Shown in pieces: positions 9,016-17,583 of a stretch of 64,000 nucleotides of DNA. The stretch is from Gammaproteobacteria bacterium (GTDB lineage: Bacteria > Pseudomonadota > Gammaproteobacteria > Steroidobacterales > Steroidobacteraceae): positions 1 to 64,000 of the forward strand of contig PKRE01000001.1 of the NCBI GenBank assembly GCA_017577615.1, given 5' to 3'. Below the pieces are notes generated by a model. It was not told where the DNA came from, ran no database searches, and worked only from the letters and a program-made list of their open reading frames with translations. Both the position numbers and the translations under genes were made by a program. Within the stretch, counting starts at the first letter, position 1; the number at the start of each line of letters is the position of its first letter.

Positions 9016-9459
9016 TCAGACGCGTGGTGGACCGCGGATGCGCTCGACGAGCACTGCAGTCGAAGCGACCGCAGCATCGCTCACGAGCGGCATGAGCTCG
9101 GACGCGAGCTCAGCGAAGACGAGCTCCGGGGCGCTTGCTAGCAGCGCGCCGGCGCTCGCGACGGCGAAAGGACAGAAGGAAGTTTCGTGCGAAGTCGAGC
9201 CGTGCTGCTCATGGCCGTGATGTGCAGCGTGCTCGGCGTGATGCGCGTGCTGCGCATGTGCGGCATGCGGGTCGTGTAGCTGATGCTCGTGATCTTCGTG
9301 ATGAAGGGAAATCGAGACTGCCGGCCCCGTGCCCGAGCACAGCACGATCTGCCAAGTGTCGCCCGACCACGCGAGCATGAATCCTGCGGGAATGAACATC
9401 CGCAGGACGAACCATGGCAGGAGCCATGCGGCCCAGATGCGGGAGACACGTGCACGCAT
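9016..9459 (-). CDS. His-rich DUF2946-type protein
   Basis: 147 residues. An N-terminal hydrophobic segment (AAWLLPWFVLRMFIPAGFMLAW) and a Cys (VLCSGTG) are followed by a low-complexity stretch with about 15 His residues (roughly 52-87), then a Cys-Pro motif (SFCPFAV) and a second hydrophobic region. This is the plan of DUF2946 proteins, small membrane or secreted proteins often beside TonB receptor genes. The His cluster suggests metal binding; copper or zinc are as plausible as iron. It heads the minus-strand cluster containing the receptor at 6727-8874. Confidence 0.7.
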   Translation of the reverse strand: MRARVSRIWAAWLLPWFVLRMFIPAGFMLAWSGDTWQIVLCSGTGPAVSISLHHEDHEHQLHDPHAAHAQHAHHAEHAAHHGHEQHGSTSHETSFCPFAVASAGALLASAPELVFAELASELMPLVSDAAVASTAVLVERIRGPPRV

Positions 9460-9583
9460 GAGAGCGCGCGAGTATAGCCGAGTCTGTAGTGGGCGCGGGG
9501 CTCGGGCTGGGGCGGAGAGTCGCGGTCGCTGCTGGCGCTAAGCGAAAAGTAACAAGAACAGCGCGTCGATCGTGCGCTTCTTA

Positions 9584-9601
9584 CCTTACCTATAAGTAAG
9601 G
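9584..9601. promoter_or_regulatory. Short inverted repeat, possible operator
   Basis: CCTTAC (9584-9589) and GTAAGG (9596-9601) form a 6-bp inverted repeat around CTATAA in the gap between two divergent metal-uptake clusters. It could be an operator for the minus-strand cluster, which has no visible Fur box. Weak evidence. Confidence 0.25.
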
Positions 9602-9641
9602 CTTGCGCAACTCATGCGCCCGCATCGTGATGTTTTGATCG

Positions 9642-9680
9642 CTCCTCCCCCGCTTCGCGGGGAGGGCTGGGAGGGGGAGC
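9642..9680. repeat. REP-like palindrome (family A)
   Basis: CCTCCCC and GGGGAGG surround a CGCTTCGC core, followed by GCTGGGAGGGGGAGC. Same family as copies at 40618-40650, 54312-54544 and 57232-57878. Confidence 0.75.
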
Positions 9681-9692
9681 ACTCGCTCGCGA

Positions 9693-9721
9693 TTGCAAAC
9701 AAGAATGATTCTCAATATTAT
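9693..9721 (+). promoter_or_regulatory. Fur-controlled promoter of the siderophore cluster
   Basis: TTGCAA (9693-9698) and TATTAT (9716-9721) have a 17-bp spacer. A Fur-box-like 19-mer at 9701-9719 (AAGAATGATTCTCAATATT) matches the GATAATGATAATCATTATC consensus at about 13 of 19 positions and fills the spacer and -10. Iron-loaded Fur would block polymerase directly. It lies about 70 bp before the receptor start at 9789. Confidence 0.75.
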
Positions 9722-9788
9722 CCACGCCCCGCTTCTAGCGTTAGTCCCTATCTTCGACAGTCGACCGACAGAACAACAGGAGACCTGC

Positions 9789-11975
9789 ATGTCCGCTCCT
9801 TCAGCTCCATCACGATCGAACCCTACTGCTGGAGGGATCCTGGCCGCGGCAATCGGCGCAGCGCTCGGCACGACCGCGCACGCGAGCGAACAGCCTCAGG
9901 TCATGAGAAAGGTCACAGTACGCGCCGAAGGCGAGCGACTGCAGCGCGAGGAGTCGAGCTCGACGAAGTACACACAACCGCTCATCGAGACGCCGCAAAC
10001 TGTCGTCGTCATTCCGCCCGAAGTGATCTCGCAGCGGAACGCCACGACGCTTCGCGAGGTATTGCGCAACACGCCTGGCATCACGTTTCAAGCCGGCGAA
10101 GGCGGGGGCGGATTGCCGGGCGACCAGAACTTCACGATGCGTGGCTTCACGGCGCGGAACAGTGTCTTCCTGGATGGCATTCGCGATGCAGGCACCTACA
10201 CCCGCGATGCCTTCAATCTCGACAGCGTGGAAGTGGCGAAAGGCCCCACAGGCACGATCGGCGGACGCAGTTCGAGCAGCGGCGCAGTCAATCAGATCAG
10301 CAAGACGCCGCACCTTCAGGATGAGACCAGCGGCACACTCGGCGTCGGCGCCGATGGCTATCGCCGCGTGACTGCCGACATCAATCGCGCTTTCGGCAAC
10401 GATGCGGCTTTTCGTTTGAACCTGCTGTATCACAGCTCTGACGTGCCTGGCCGCGATGTCGTCGAGAACGAGCGCTGGGGCATCGCGCCCTCCTTCACGC
10501 TGGGCTTGGGTGCCGCCTCACGCCTGACACTCAGCTATCTCTATCAGGAAGAAGACAACATCCCAGATTACGGCTTGCCCTGGGGCGAGTTCACTCAGGG
10601 TGGCGTCACCTATCCAACGGGCGCATACAGAGCCAATCCACCCGTCGATCAGAGCAACTTCTATGGCCTGAAGAATTACGACTTCGAGGATCTCGAGACG
10701 CACGTCGCGACCGTGAAGCTCGAGCACGACTTTGGTCCCAATGCACGCATCGAGAACATCACGCGCTATCTGGACAATGAGCGCACCTCAGCCATCACCG
10801 CGCCGCGCCCGGCCGGGCGTAACCTGCAGCAGCGTGCGATGGGCAATCGCAACTGGACCAATCAAACCAACTTGGTCGTCAACTTCAACACGGGCAGCCT
10901 GCGGCACGATCTGGTGACGGGTCTGGAGCTGGCACGGGAAAAAACGACCAACCGAAACAGTGCGCAGACAACCAATCAGCCGGGCTTCGACCTTCATGCT
11001 CCGAACCCGAACGATCGCCCCTTCGGCCCGATGCCGCCGAACACCGGTAACCCGAGCGAGACGGAGCTCGATACAATCGCGGTCTATGCCTTCGATACCG
11101 TCGAGCTGGGCGAACGCTGGGAAGTGACTGCGGGCTTGCGCTGGGACGAGGTCGATGTTGACTTCGAGCAGCGCAGCTACGCAACAGGCGAGCGGCTGAC
11201 GCGTCTCGACAAGAGCGACGGTCTGCTGAGCTGGAACGCAGGCGTCGTGTTCAAACCTCGCGAGGAGGCGAGCGTCTATTTGAGCTACAACTCGTCTCAA
11301 GATCCGACCGTCGATGCGGGCGCAGTCGGTGCTGCGTTGAGCGAGTCGCCGACGAGCCCCAACAACGTGCACCTCGATCCCGAGAAGAGCCGCCACTACG
11401 AGCTCGGTACGAAATGGAATCTGTACGACGCCAACCTCTCGTTCACGGCGGCAGTGTTCCGGACGGAGAAACGCAACGTACGCACGCGGCTCAGCAACGA
11501 CGATCCGTACGTACTGTCCGGGAAGCAACGCATCGCAGGCATCGAGCTCGGCATTGCCGGCAACATCACCAGCCGCTGGGCGGCATTCGGCGGCTACGCG
11601 TATCTGGATTCGAAAATCGAGAAAAGCGCCAACCCGATCGAGGTCGATGCGTCCCTGCTGCAAACGCCCAAGCACTCCGTAAGTCTCTGGACGACTTATA
11701 CCCTGCCCTTCGATCTCGTGGTCGGTGTCGGTGCGCAATATCTGGACGAGGTCGTGCGCTCGCGCACTGCGACTCCGACCGGCACGGTGGAGAACATCCT
11801 ATCGAGCTATTGGCTCATCGATGCGATGGCCTCGTACGAGCTGACCGATTCAGTGACATTGCGTCTCAACGTGACCAATCTCACTGATAAGTTCTACGTC
11901 GATCGCATCGGCGGCGGGCACTACATCCCGGGTCCGGGGCGCACCGCCTCGCTCACGGCAGACATTCGCTTCTAG
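9789..11975 (+). CDS. fiu: TonB-dependent siderophore receptor, Fiu/PiuA-like
   Basis: 728 residues from the ATG at 9789, which has AGGAGA about 7 nt upstream. The frame extends to 9693, but that stretch contains the promoter and Fur box. A signal peptide ends near ATAHAS. The plug carries ETPQTVVVIPPEVI, NTPGITFQAGEGGGG, MRGFTARNSVFLDGIRDAG and VEVAKGPTGTIGGRSSSSG, typical of catecholate receptors of the Fiu group. The barrel ends in ...TADIRF. First gene of a tight plus-strand cluster, 10 nt before piuC, the pairing found for fiu-ybiX and piuA-piuC. Expected role: import of ferric catecholates under iron limitation. Confidence 0.92.
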   Translation: MSAPSAPSRSNPTAGGILAAAIGAALGTTAHASEQPQVMRKVTVRAEGERLQREESSSTKYTQPLIETPQTVVVIPPEVISQRNATTLREVLRNTPGITFQAGEGGGGLPGDQNFTMRGFTARNSVFLDGIRDAGTYTRDAFNLDSVEVAKGPTGTIGGRSSSSGAVNQISKTPHLQDETSGTLGVGADGYRRVTADINRAFGNDAAFRLNLLYHSSDVPGRDVVENERWGIAPSFTLGLGAASRLTLSYLYQEEDNIPDYGLPWGEFTQGGVTYPTGAYRANPPVDQSNFYGLKNYDFEDLETHVATVKLEHDFGPNARIENITRYLDNERTSAITAPRPAGRNLQQRAMGNRNWTNQTNLVVNFNTGSLRHDLVTGLELAREKTTNRNSAQTTNQPGFDLHAPNPNDRPFGPMPPNTGNPSETELDTIAVYAFDTVELGERWEVTAGLRWDEVDVDFEQRSYATGERLTRLDKSDGLLSWNAGVVFKPREEASVYLSYNSSQDPTVDAGAVGAALSESPTSPNNVHLDPEKSRHYELGTKWNLYDANLSFTAAVFRTEKRNVRTRLSNDDPYVLSGKQRIAGIELGIAGNITSRWAAFGGYAYLDSKIEKSANPIEVDASLLQTPKHSVSLWTTYTLPFDLVVGVGAQYLDEVVRSRTATPTGTVENILSSYWLIDAMASYELTDSVTLRLNVTNLTDKFYVDRIGGGHYIPGPGRTASLTADIRF

Positions 11976-11985
11976 GAAGCGGCGC

Positions 11986-12666
11986 ATGCTGTTACACATC
12001 CCAGACGTTCTGTCCGCAGAGCAAGTGAGCGCCTGTCGCAAGGCGCTCGATGCCGCGCCATGGGTTGATGGCCGGGTCACGGCCGGTCATCAATCGGCGC
12101 GTGTGAAGCACAACCTGCAGCTGCCGGAGGATTCGCCGGTGGCCCGCGAGCTCGGTGCGCTCATCCTGAGCGCGCTCGAGCGTAATCCGTTGTTCCTGTC
12201 AGCAGCGCTGCCCGCCAAGATCTTTCCGCCCTTGTTCAATTGCTATCGCGAGGGACAGACCTTCGGCGTGCACGTCGACAATGCCGTGCGTCAGTTTCGC
12301 GACACCGGCTTTCGGATTCGCACGGATCTTTCCGTGACGCTGTTCTTGTCGAGCCCAGACGAGTACGACGGTGGCGAGCTGGTCATTGAGGACGTGTTCG
12401 GCCCGCAGCGCGTCAAGCTGCCGGCCGGGCACTTGGTACTCTACCCTGCGTCGAGCTTGCACAAGGTCGAGCCGGTCACGCGCGGCGCCCGCATTGCGTC
12501 GTTCTTCTGGGTGCAAAGCATGGTGCGCGACGACGCCGCTCGCACGCTGCTCTTCGATCTCGATACGGCGATTCAGCAACTGAACGCACGTAATCCCGAG
12601 GATCCGGTGGCGGTGCAGCTCACCGGCGTGTATCACAACCTACTCCGTCGCTGGGCGGAGCTGTAG
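11986..12666 (+). CDS. piuC: PKHD-type Fe(II)/2-oxoglutarate hydroxylase PiuC/YbiX
   Basis: 226 residues, the usual family length. The Fe(II) ligands are the His/Asp of FGVHVDNAVR and the His of SSLHKVEPV, with an Arg after it (RGARIASFFWVQS) for 2-oxoglutarate. N-terminal VLSAEQVSACRKAL and HNLQLP are characteristic of YbiX/PiuC. Found almost always beside Fiu/PiuA receptors, as here. The natural substrate is not established; a link to siderophore handling is inferred from context. Confidence 0.93.
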   Translation: MLLHIPDVLSAEQVSACRKALDAAPWVDGRVTAGHQSARVKHNLQLPEDSPVARELGALILSALERNPLFLSAALPAKIFPPLFNCYREGQTFGVHVDNAVRQFRDTGFRIRTDLSVTLFLSSPDEYDGGELVIEDVFGPQRVKLPAGHLVLYPASSLHKVEPVTRGARIASFFWVQSMVRDDAARTLLFDLDTAIQQLNARNPEDPVAVQLTGVYHNLLRRWAEL

Positions 12667-12700
12667 CCAAAGCGTTGGCCTGCTCGAAAGGCGAGCTTGC

Positions 12701-13357
12701 ATGCTGGATACGACCTCGAGGCTCAGCGCACAGGAAGCGACCGCTCAACCATCCAGGAAACGACGCAAGATCTGGCTACAGCAACTTCATCAATGGCATT
12801 GGATCAGCTCCGCCATCTGCCTGATGGGCATGCTGCTCTTCAGCATCACGGGCATCACGCTGAACCATGCCGGTCAGATCGAAGCGCAGCCCAAGATCAT
12901 CCGGATCAACGACACGCTGCCGCCGGCGTTGCTGGCATCGCTCCTCGAGCGCGACGGCCAAGCGCAACTCGCTGCCCCCGTAACCATGTGGCTTAACGAC
13001 CGGTTCGACGAACGTATTCAGAATCGCAAGCTCGAGTGGTCCGAGGACGAGCTCTACATCGCCATGCCACGTCCGGGCGGCGATGCTTGGCTCAGCATCG
13101 ATCTGACAACCGGCGAGCTCGAGTACGAGCGCACCGATCGCGGCTGGATCTCGTATTTCAACGACCTGCACAAAGGCCGACATACCGGCGCGGTTTGGAG
13201 CGTCTTCATCGACGCTTTCGCCGCTGCCTGTCTCGTCTTCTGCATCACCGGGTTGTTGCTCCTGCAAATGCACTCGAAGCACCGCCCCGCCACTTGGCCC
13301 ACCGTGGCGCTCGGCCTCGGCGTGATGCTGTTCAGCATGATCGTGTTTATCCATTAG
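12701..13357 (+). CDS. PepSY-associated membrane protein, short form
   Basis: 218 residues. The first membrane segment is about residues 32-54 (LHQWHWISSAICLMGMLLFSITG), followed by LNHAG. A periplasmic PepSY-like part has the motif YIAMPRPGGDAWLSIDLTTGELEYERTD broken across about 115-150. HKGRHTGAVW then leads into two more membrane segments near the C terminus. The paired His residues (LHQWHW, LNHAG, DLHKGRH) fit b-heme ligation in PepSY-TM electron carriers. It lies 7 nt before the DUF2271 gene and is in one operon with the receptor and apbE. Inferred job: carry electrons across the inner membrane to the flavinylated partner. Confidence 0.82.
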   Translation: MLDTTSRLSAQEATAQPSRKRRKIWLQQLHQWHWISSAICLMGMLLFSITGITLNHAGQIEAQPKIIRINDTLPPALLASLLERDGQAQLAAPVTMWLNDRFDERIQNRKLEWSEDELYIAMPRPGGDAWLSIDLTTGELEYERTDRGWISYFNDLHKGRHTGAVWSVFIDAFAAACLVFCITGLLLLQMHSKHRPATWPTVALGLGVMLFSMIVFIH

Positions 13358-13364
13358 GCGAGCC

Positions 13365-13877
13365 ATGCGCAAGAAGCTTTCGCTCACGGCCTGCGCACTG
13401 CTAACCGGCACTGCGACAGCCGCCGATCTCAACGTGAGCATCGAGATACCGCGCTTGAATGTCGCGGAGTATCACCGCCCGTACTTGGCCGTGTGGATCG
13501 AGCGACCCGATCGCTCGGTCGCCGCACATCTGGACGTCTGGTACGACGTGAATCTGAAGAATCACGAAGGTGCGAAGTGGTTGAAAGACCTGCGCTCGTG
13601 GTGGCGAAGGATCGGCCGCGATCTCCGGCTACCTGCCGACGGCATCAGCGGTGCAACGCGCGCTCCCGGGACGCACGAGCTCAGGTTCTCTGATCGGCAG
13701 CCTGCGATAGCTCGGCTCGCCGCCGGCGAGTATCGTCTCGTCGTCGAGGCAGCGCGCGAAGTCGGCGGGCGCGAGTTGCTTGAGATCCCGTTCCGGTGGC
13801 CGTCGCAAAGCACACAACGTCTCGAAGCGCGCGGCGAGCATGAGCTCGGCGCCGTCATCGTCACCTTGACACCCTGA
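13365..13877 (+). CDS. DUF2271 protein with flavinylation motif
   Basis: 170 residues with a signal peptide (MRKKLSLTACALLTGTATAA). The DUF2271 core is visible (PRPYLAVWIE-like start YHRPYLAVWIERPD, WYDVNLK, WWRRIGR). Asp92-Gly-Ile-Ser-Gly-Ala-Thr98 matches the D..(S/T)GA(T/S) site where ApbE attaches FMN through a phosphoester to Thr, as in NqrC and RnfG. apbE is two genes downstream in the same run. The protein is therefore predicted to be a periplasmic FMN carrier, with Thr98 as attachment residue. Flavinylation itself is inference. Confidence 0.82.
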   Translation: MRKKLSLTACALLTGTATAADLNVSIEIPRLNVAEYHRPYLAVWIERPDRSVAAHLDVWYDVNLKNHEGAKWLKDLRSWWRRIGRDLRLPADGISGATRAPGTHELRFSDRQPAIARLAAGEYRLVVEAAREVGGRELLEIPFRWPSQSTQRLEARGEHELGAVIVTLTP

Positions 13878-13896
13878 TCCCGAGGAGAACGTTTTG

Positions 13897-14697
13897 ATGT
13901 CTCGCTGCGTATCGCTCGCGTTATTGCTCGCAACGTGCCTTGCGACGAGCGCGCACGCGCATCGCTTGTGGCTCTTGCCGTCGGCCACCGTGCTGTCCGC
14001 GCCCGGCGATTGGGTCACAGTGGATGCGGCGGTATCGAATGAGCTGTTCTATTTCAATCACGTGCCGCTGCGACTGGACAACTTGAGCATCACCTCGCCG
14101 AGCGGCAGCAAGATCGCGCCGCAGAACATGAGCACCGGCAAGTTTCGCAGCACGTTCGATGCCGAGCTTTCGGAAGCCGGCACGTATCGGATCGCCGTCG
14201 TCAACGACGCTTTGATAGCCTCCTATAAGGAGAACGGCACAGTGAAGCGCTGGCGCGGTCGGCCCGAAGATTTCGCTCGACAGATCCCTGCGAACGCGAC
14301 AGAGCTGAGGGTCGTCGAGATGAGCAACCGCATCGAAACCTTCGTCACAGCCGGCAAGCCAAGCGAAATCCTTGCCGTGGGCAAGGGGCTCGAGCTGGTG
14401 CCGATCACACATCCGACCGACCTGTTCGCGCAAGAGCCAGCCCGCTTTCGCTTCCTGATCGATGGCGAGCCCGCAGCAGGGCTGGAGGTGTCCATCATCC
14501 CCGGCGGCATTCGCTATCGCGATCGCCTCGAGGAGATTCGCGTGACGACAGACGCGGAGGGAGACTTCACTGTGACCTGGCCGAATCCCGGCATGTACTG
14601 GATCAACGCTAGCGCACAGGACGATCGCACCGGCAATCGCCAAGCAAGCGAGCGCCGTCTCAACTACTCGGGCACATTCGAAGTCATGGCGCCATAG
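13897..14697 (+). CDS. DUF4198-family periplasmic protein
   Basis: 266 residues from the ATG at 13897. AGGAG lies about 11 nt upstream and a TTG codon directly before could also serve. A signal peptide (LALLLATCLATSAHAH) is followed by the DUF4198 start HRLWLLPSATVL with APGDWVTVDAAVSNELF, and a C-terminal Ig-like transthyretin-type part (ITTDAEGDFTVTWPNPGMYWINAS in pieces from about 215). DUF4198 proteins (CbiK/NikM-like) accompany metal uptake. Here it is between the flavinylated DUF2271 protein and ApbE. Inferred role: periplasmic metal or chelate binding. Confidence 0.82.
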   Translation: MSRCVSLALLLATCLATSAHAHRLWLLPSATVLSAPGDWVTVDAAVSNELFYFNHVPLRLDNLSITSPSGSKIAPQNMSTGKFRSTFDAELSEAGTYRIAVVNDALIASYKENGTVKRWRGRPEDFARQIPANATELRVVEMSNRIETFVTAGKPSEILAVGKGLELVPITHPTDLFAQEPARFRFLIDGEPAAGLEVSIIPGGIRYRDRLEEIRVTTDAEGDFTVTWPNPGMYWINASAQDDRTGNRQASERRLNYSGTFEVMAP

Positions 14698-14712
14698 TCA
14701 TCGCGCACCGCC

Positions 14713-15708
14713 ATGCACACGAATCTGGCACTCGTCCCGCCGGTGCTGTCTTCACGCTTGCTCGAAGACTACCCCACCGGCCGAACGATCAAGCTCTCGG
14801 GCCACTCCATGGGGACGACTTGGACCGTGCAAGTCGCGTGCGAAGAAGATCCACCGCAGCTCGAGAGACTTGTGCAGGCGGCACTCCAGCGTGTCATCGC
14901 GCAAATGAGCTCTTGGGAGCCCGACTCGGATCTCAGCCGCTTCAATCGCGCATCACCGGGCACCTGGCGCATGCTGCCACCCGAGTGCCTCGAGGTGCTG
15001 AGCTGTGCACTGTCGTTCGCCGAATCCACACAAGGCGCTTACGACCCTTCGATCGGTGCGCTCACGAACCTGTGGGGATTCGGTCCGGCAGGACCGCGCA
15101 CGACACGTCCTGCCGCCCGCGAGATCGACGCAGCTCGCGCACGCACGGGATGGCAGCAAATCAAGCTTGCACGCGACGAGCGTCGCTTATACCAACCCGG
15201 CGGAATCGAGCTCGATCTGTCCTCGATCGCAAAAGGCTTTGCAGTCGATCAGGTCGGACGAGCGCTCGAAACCCGCGGCATCACACATTATCTCGTGGAG
15301 ATCGGCGGCGAGCTGCGCGGCTCGGGCTGCAAGCCGGACGGCACGCCATGGTGGGTTGAAATCGAGCCTCTCGAGCCAAGTCAGACGCGAACCCTGGTGG
15401 CACTCCACGAGCTTTCGATTGCAACCTCAGGCGATTATCGGCGTTATTTCGAGCGGGACGGCGTACGCTATTCGCACACGCTCGATCCACGCACCGGCGC
15501 GCCGGTACGCAACGATCTCGCAGCAGTAACAGTGCTCGCACCGCAGTGCATGCATGCCGATGCGCTTGCCACGGCGCTGCACGTGCTCGGACTTGAAGAT
15601 GGCATGCAGTACGCGAAAGCACATGACATCGCCGCACTCTTCACGCAGCGTCGCGGAGGACGAATCGAGCAGCACTTCACGCCCGCCGCCGAAAGATTGC
15701 TTGCATAG
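14713..15708 (+). CDS. apbE: FAD:protein FMN transferase ApbE
   Basis: 331 residues. Motifs: SGHSMGTTWTVQV, SWEPDSDLSRFNR, GAYDPSIGALTNLWGFGP, GIELDLSSIAKGFAVDQV, YLVEIGGELRGSG, TSGDYRRYFERDG, YSHTLDPRTGAPV and the Mg-binding region ADALATALHVLG. It transfers FMN from FAD to Thr/Ser in (S/T)GA(T/S) sites. Its likely client is the DUF2271 protein at 13365-13877. Unlike many ApbE proteins it shows no lipobox or signal peptide, so either it acts in the cytoplasm or the start is misplaced. Last gene of the Fur-controlled run, 15 nt after DUF4198. Confidence 0.93.
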   Translation: MHTNLALVPPVLSSRLLEDYPTGRTIKLSGHSMGTTWTVQVACEEDPPQLERLVQAALQRVIAQMSSWEPDSDLSRFNRASPGTWRMLPPECLEVLSCALSFAESTQGAYDPSIGALTNLWGFGPAGPRTTRPAAREIDAARARTGWQQIKLARDERRLYQPGGIELDLSSIAKGFAVDQVGRALETRGITHYLVEIGGELRGSGCKPDGTPWWVEIEPLEPSQTRTLVALHELSIATSGDYRRYFERDGVRYSHTLDPRTGAPVRNDLAAVTVLAPQCMHADALATALHVLGLEDGMQYAKAHDIAALFTQRRGGRIEQHFTPAAERLLA

Positions 15709-15837
15709 GCTCGGCTCGCGAGGCGGCAGCCACTGCCCTTCCCGATTCACTGTGACCTCTTAGACAGAGCCGCAGTCTCCAGACTGTCGGCGCATGCATT
15801 GCCGTAAGCCTTGACCTCTCGTCTGGAAGCCATCACG

Positions 15838-15976
15838 CAAAGCCCAGCAGCCCAGAGCCCATAAACAAAACAACTGTTCTACATTTCAAGCAGCTTGTAG
15901 ACTTTATACGCATTGGCTACCAGCGGCGCAGGATGCGCTAGATAACCACAGCCCAGCGCCGAAAGCCCAGCAACCC
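15838..15976. repeat. CCCAGC-rich intergenic repeats (family B)
   Basis: Two short stretches (15838-15863 and 15949-15976) are built from AAGCCCAGCAGCCCAGAGCCC-like words. The same words recur at 30012-30206, 31573-31589 and 41938-41966. Confidence 0.55.
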
Positions 15977-15996
15977 GTACAAGGAGACACTGGTCC

Positions 15997-16932
15997 ATGA
16001 CTCGTCTACTACCCGCCCTGTTCATCGCCGCTTTGCTTGCAGGATGCGCGAAAGAGCCGGCACCTACCGAAGCGGCCCAAGACGCCCAACCGACACAGGC
16101 CGCCGAACTGAACGTATTTGCATTCAAGATTGGCGAGCTGTCGGCTTACGCGCTCCGCGACGGCGGCTTCACGTTCCCGAACGACAACCAGATCGTCGGC
16201 GTCGGTCGCACACCCGAAGACGTTGCGGAACTGCTCAGCGCGGCCGGCGTCTCCACCACCGAGCTCTCGCTGAGCGTGCAACCACTGCTCGTGCAAGCTG
16301 GAGACAAGGTGCTGCTCTTCGACGCAGGTGCCGGTGCCAACATGGGCGAAGGGAACGGCAAGCTGCTCGAGTCGATGAAACAAGCCAACATCGATCCGAC
16401 GAGCGTCACCGACATCTTCATCTCCCACTCCCACGGCGACCACATCGGCGGGCTTGTTGGCTCAGATGGTGCGCTGTCGTTCCCGAATGCGACGATCCAC
16501 ATCTCGGCCCCGGAGTGGGAATACCTGCGCAGCTGGGAGGAAAAGCAGAACGACACTCAGGCGGCGCTGATCGAGGCGATCGCGCCCAAGGTCAAAGCCT
16601 TCGAACCCGGCAGCGAGCTCGTGCCTGGCTTGGTCACGGCCGTGGCGATCGATGGTCACACACCCGGTCACTCGGGCTATCGCATCACTTCGGGCAGCGA
16701 GTCGCTGCTCTACATCGGCGACACCGCTCATCATTACATCGTCTCGGTGCAGCGCCCGGAGTGGACGATCTCCTTCGATCATGATGCGCCGACGGCACAG
16801 ACGAGTCGCCGCGAGCTCATCGAGCGCAGCGCTGCGTCCAGCGAGCGAATCTACGCCGTGCACTTCCCCTTCCCGGGTCTAGGCAAGTTCTCCGCTAGCG
16901 GCGAAGGATTTGTCTGGACGCCCGAGCACTGA
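15997..16932 (+). CDS. MBL-fold metallohydrolase lipoprotein
   Basis: 311 residues. An N-terminal lipobox (AALLAGC, Cys about residue 16) predicts a lipoprotein. The metallo-beta-lactamase core has HSHGDHIGG (about 147-155), GHTPGHSGY, GDTAHH and a C-terminal His (AVHFPFPGLG). The layout resembles AHL-lactonase-like and other MBL hydrolases, but substrate cannot be read from sequence. AAGGAG lies about 11 nt before the ATG. It stands alone, after a 288-bp gap holding family B repeats. Confidence 0.85.
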   Translation: MTRLLPALFIAALLAGCAKEPAPTEAAQDAQPTQAAELNVFAFKIGELSAYALRDGGFTFPNDNQIVGVGRTPEDVAELLSAAGVSTTELSLSVQPLLVQAGDKVLLFDAGAGANMGEGNGKLLESMKQANIDPTSVTDIFISHSHGDHIGGLVGSDGALSFPNATIHISAPEWEYLRSWEEKQNDTQAALIEAIAPKVKAFEPGSELVPGLVTAVAIDGHTPGHSGYRITSGSESLLYIGDTAHHYIVSVQRPEWTISFDHDAPTAQTSRRELIERSAASSERIYAVHFPFPGLGKFSASGEGFVWTPEH

Positions 16933-17056
16933 GAGTCGAGGGCTGGGACGACGGGCCCGCAGCTCGCACGTCCTGCGATACCCGCTCGTCCCCGTCCCGA
17001 CCGCCCGGCTGGCGAGAAAGAAATCGACGAAGGCGAGTGCGCACGTGGCGACAGAT

Positions 17057-17566
17057 CTACAGCGCAGATTGTGCGCGTCGCGGCAACCGCCAATGAGGTC
17101 GCGGGTAATGGCAGGTGTAGCCGCCAGGATTCTTCAGTAGATAATCCTGATGCTCGGGCTCGGCTTCCCAGAAGTCGCTCGCCGGCACCACCTCTGTGAC
17201 GACTTTTCCTGGCCACAGGCCGGAAGCATCGATCTCCGCGATCAGCTCTTCGGCGATCCGTTTCTGCTCTTCGCTCGTATAGAAGATCGCGGAGCGATAG
17301 CTCGGCCCGATATCATTGCCCTGCCGGTTGAGCGTCGTCGGGTCGTGAATCTGGAAGAAGTACTCCAGCAGATCGCGATAGGACAGGCGCGCGGGATCGA
17401 AAATGACCTCGACCGCCTCAGCGTGTCCCTCGTGATTACGGTATGTGGCGTTGGGAATCTTGCCGCCCGTATACCCGACGCGCGTCGAGATTACTCCGTC
17501 CAGGCGGCGAAGAAGATCTTGCATGCCCCAGAAGCAGCCGCCAGCAAGCACTGCACGTTCGGTCAT
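17057..17566 (-). CDS. msrA: Peptide methionine sulfoxide reductase MsrA
   Basis: 169 residues from the ATG at 17566, which has GGAGGAT about 5 nt upstream. The frame extends to 17608 without family similarity. Catalytic Cys in AGGCFWGMQ (residue 10), then GVISTRVGYTGG, YRNHEGHAEAVEV and FFQIHDPTTLNRQGNDIGPSYRSAIFY are diagnostic. It reduces methionine-S-sulfoxide in proteins using thioredoxin. No MsrB domain is attached. A resolving Cys may be the one in GGYTCHYPRP. Confidence 0.96.
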   Translation of the reverse strand: MTERAVLAGGCFWGMQDLLRRLDGVISTRVGYTGGKIPNATYRNHEGHAEAVEVIFDPARLSYRDLLEYFFQIHDPTTLNRQGNDIGPSYRSAIFYTSEEQKRIAEELIAEIDASGLWPGKVVTEVVPASDFWEAEPEHQDYLLKNPGGYTCHYPRPHWRLPRRAQSAL

Positions 17567-17583
17567 GGTGATCCTCCGATATG

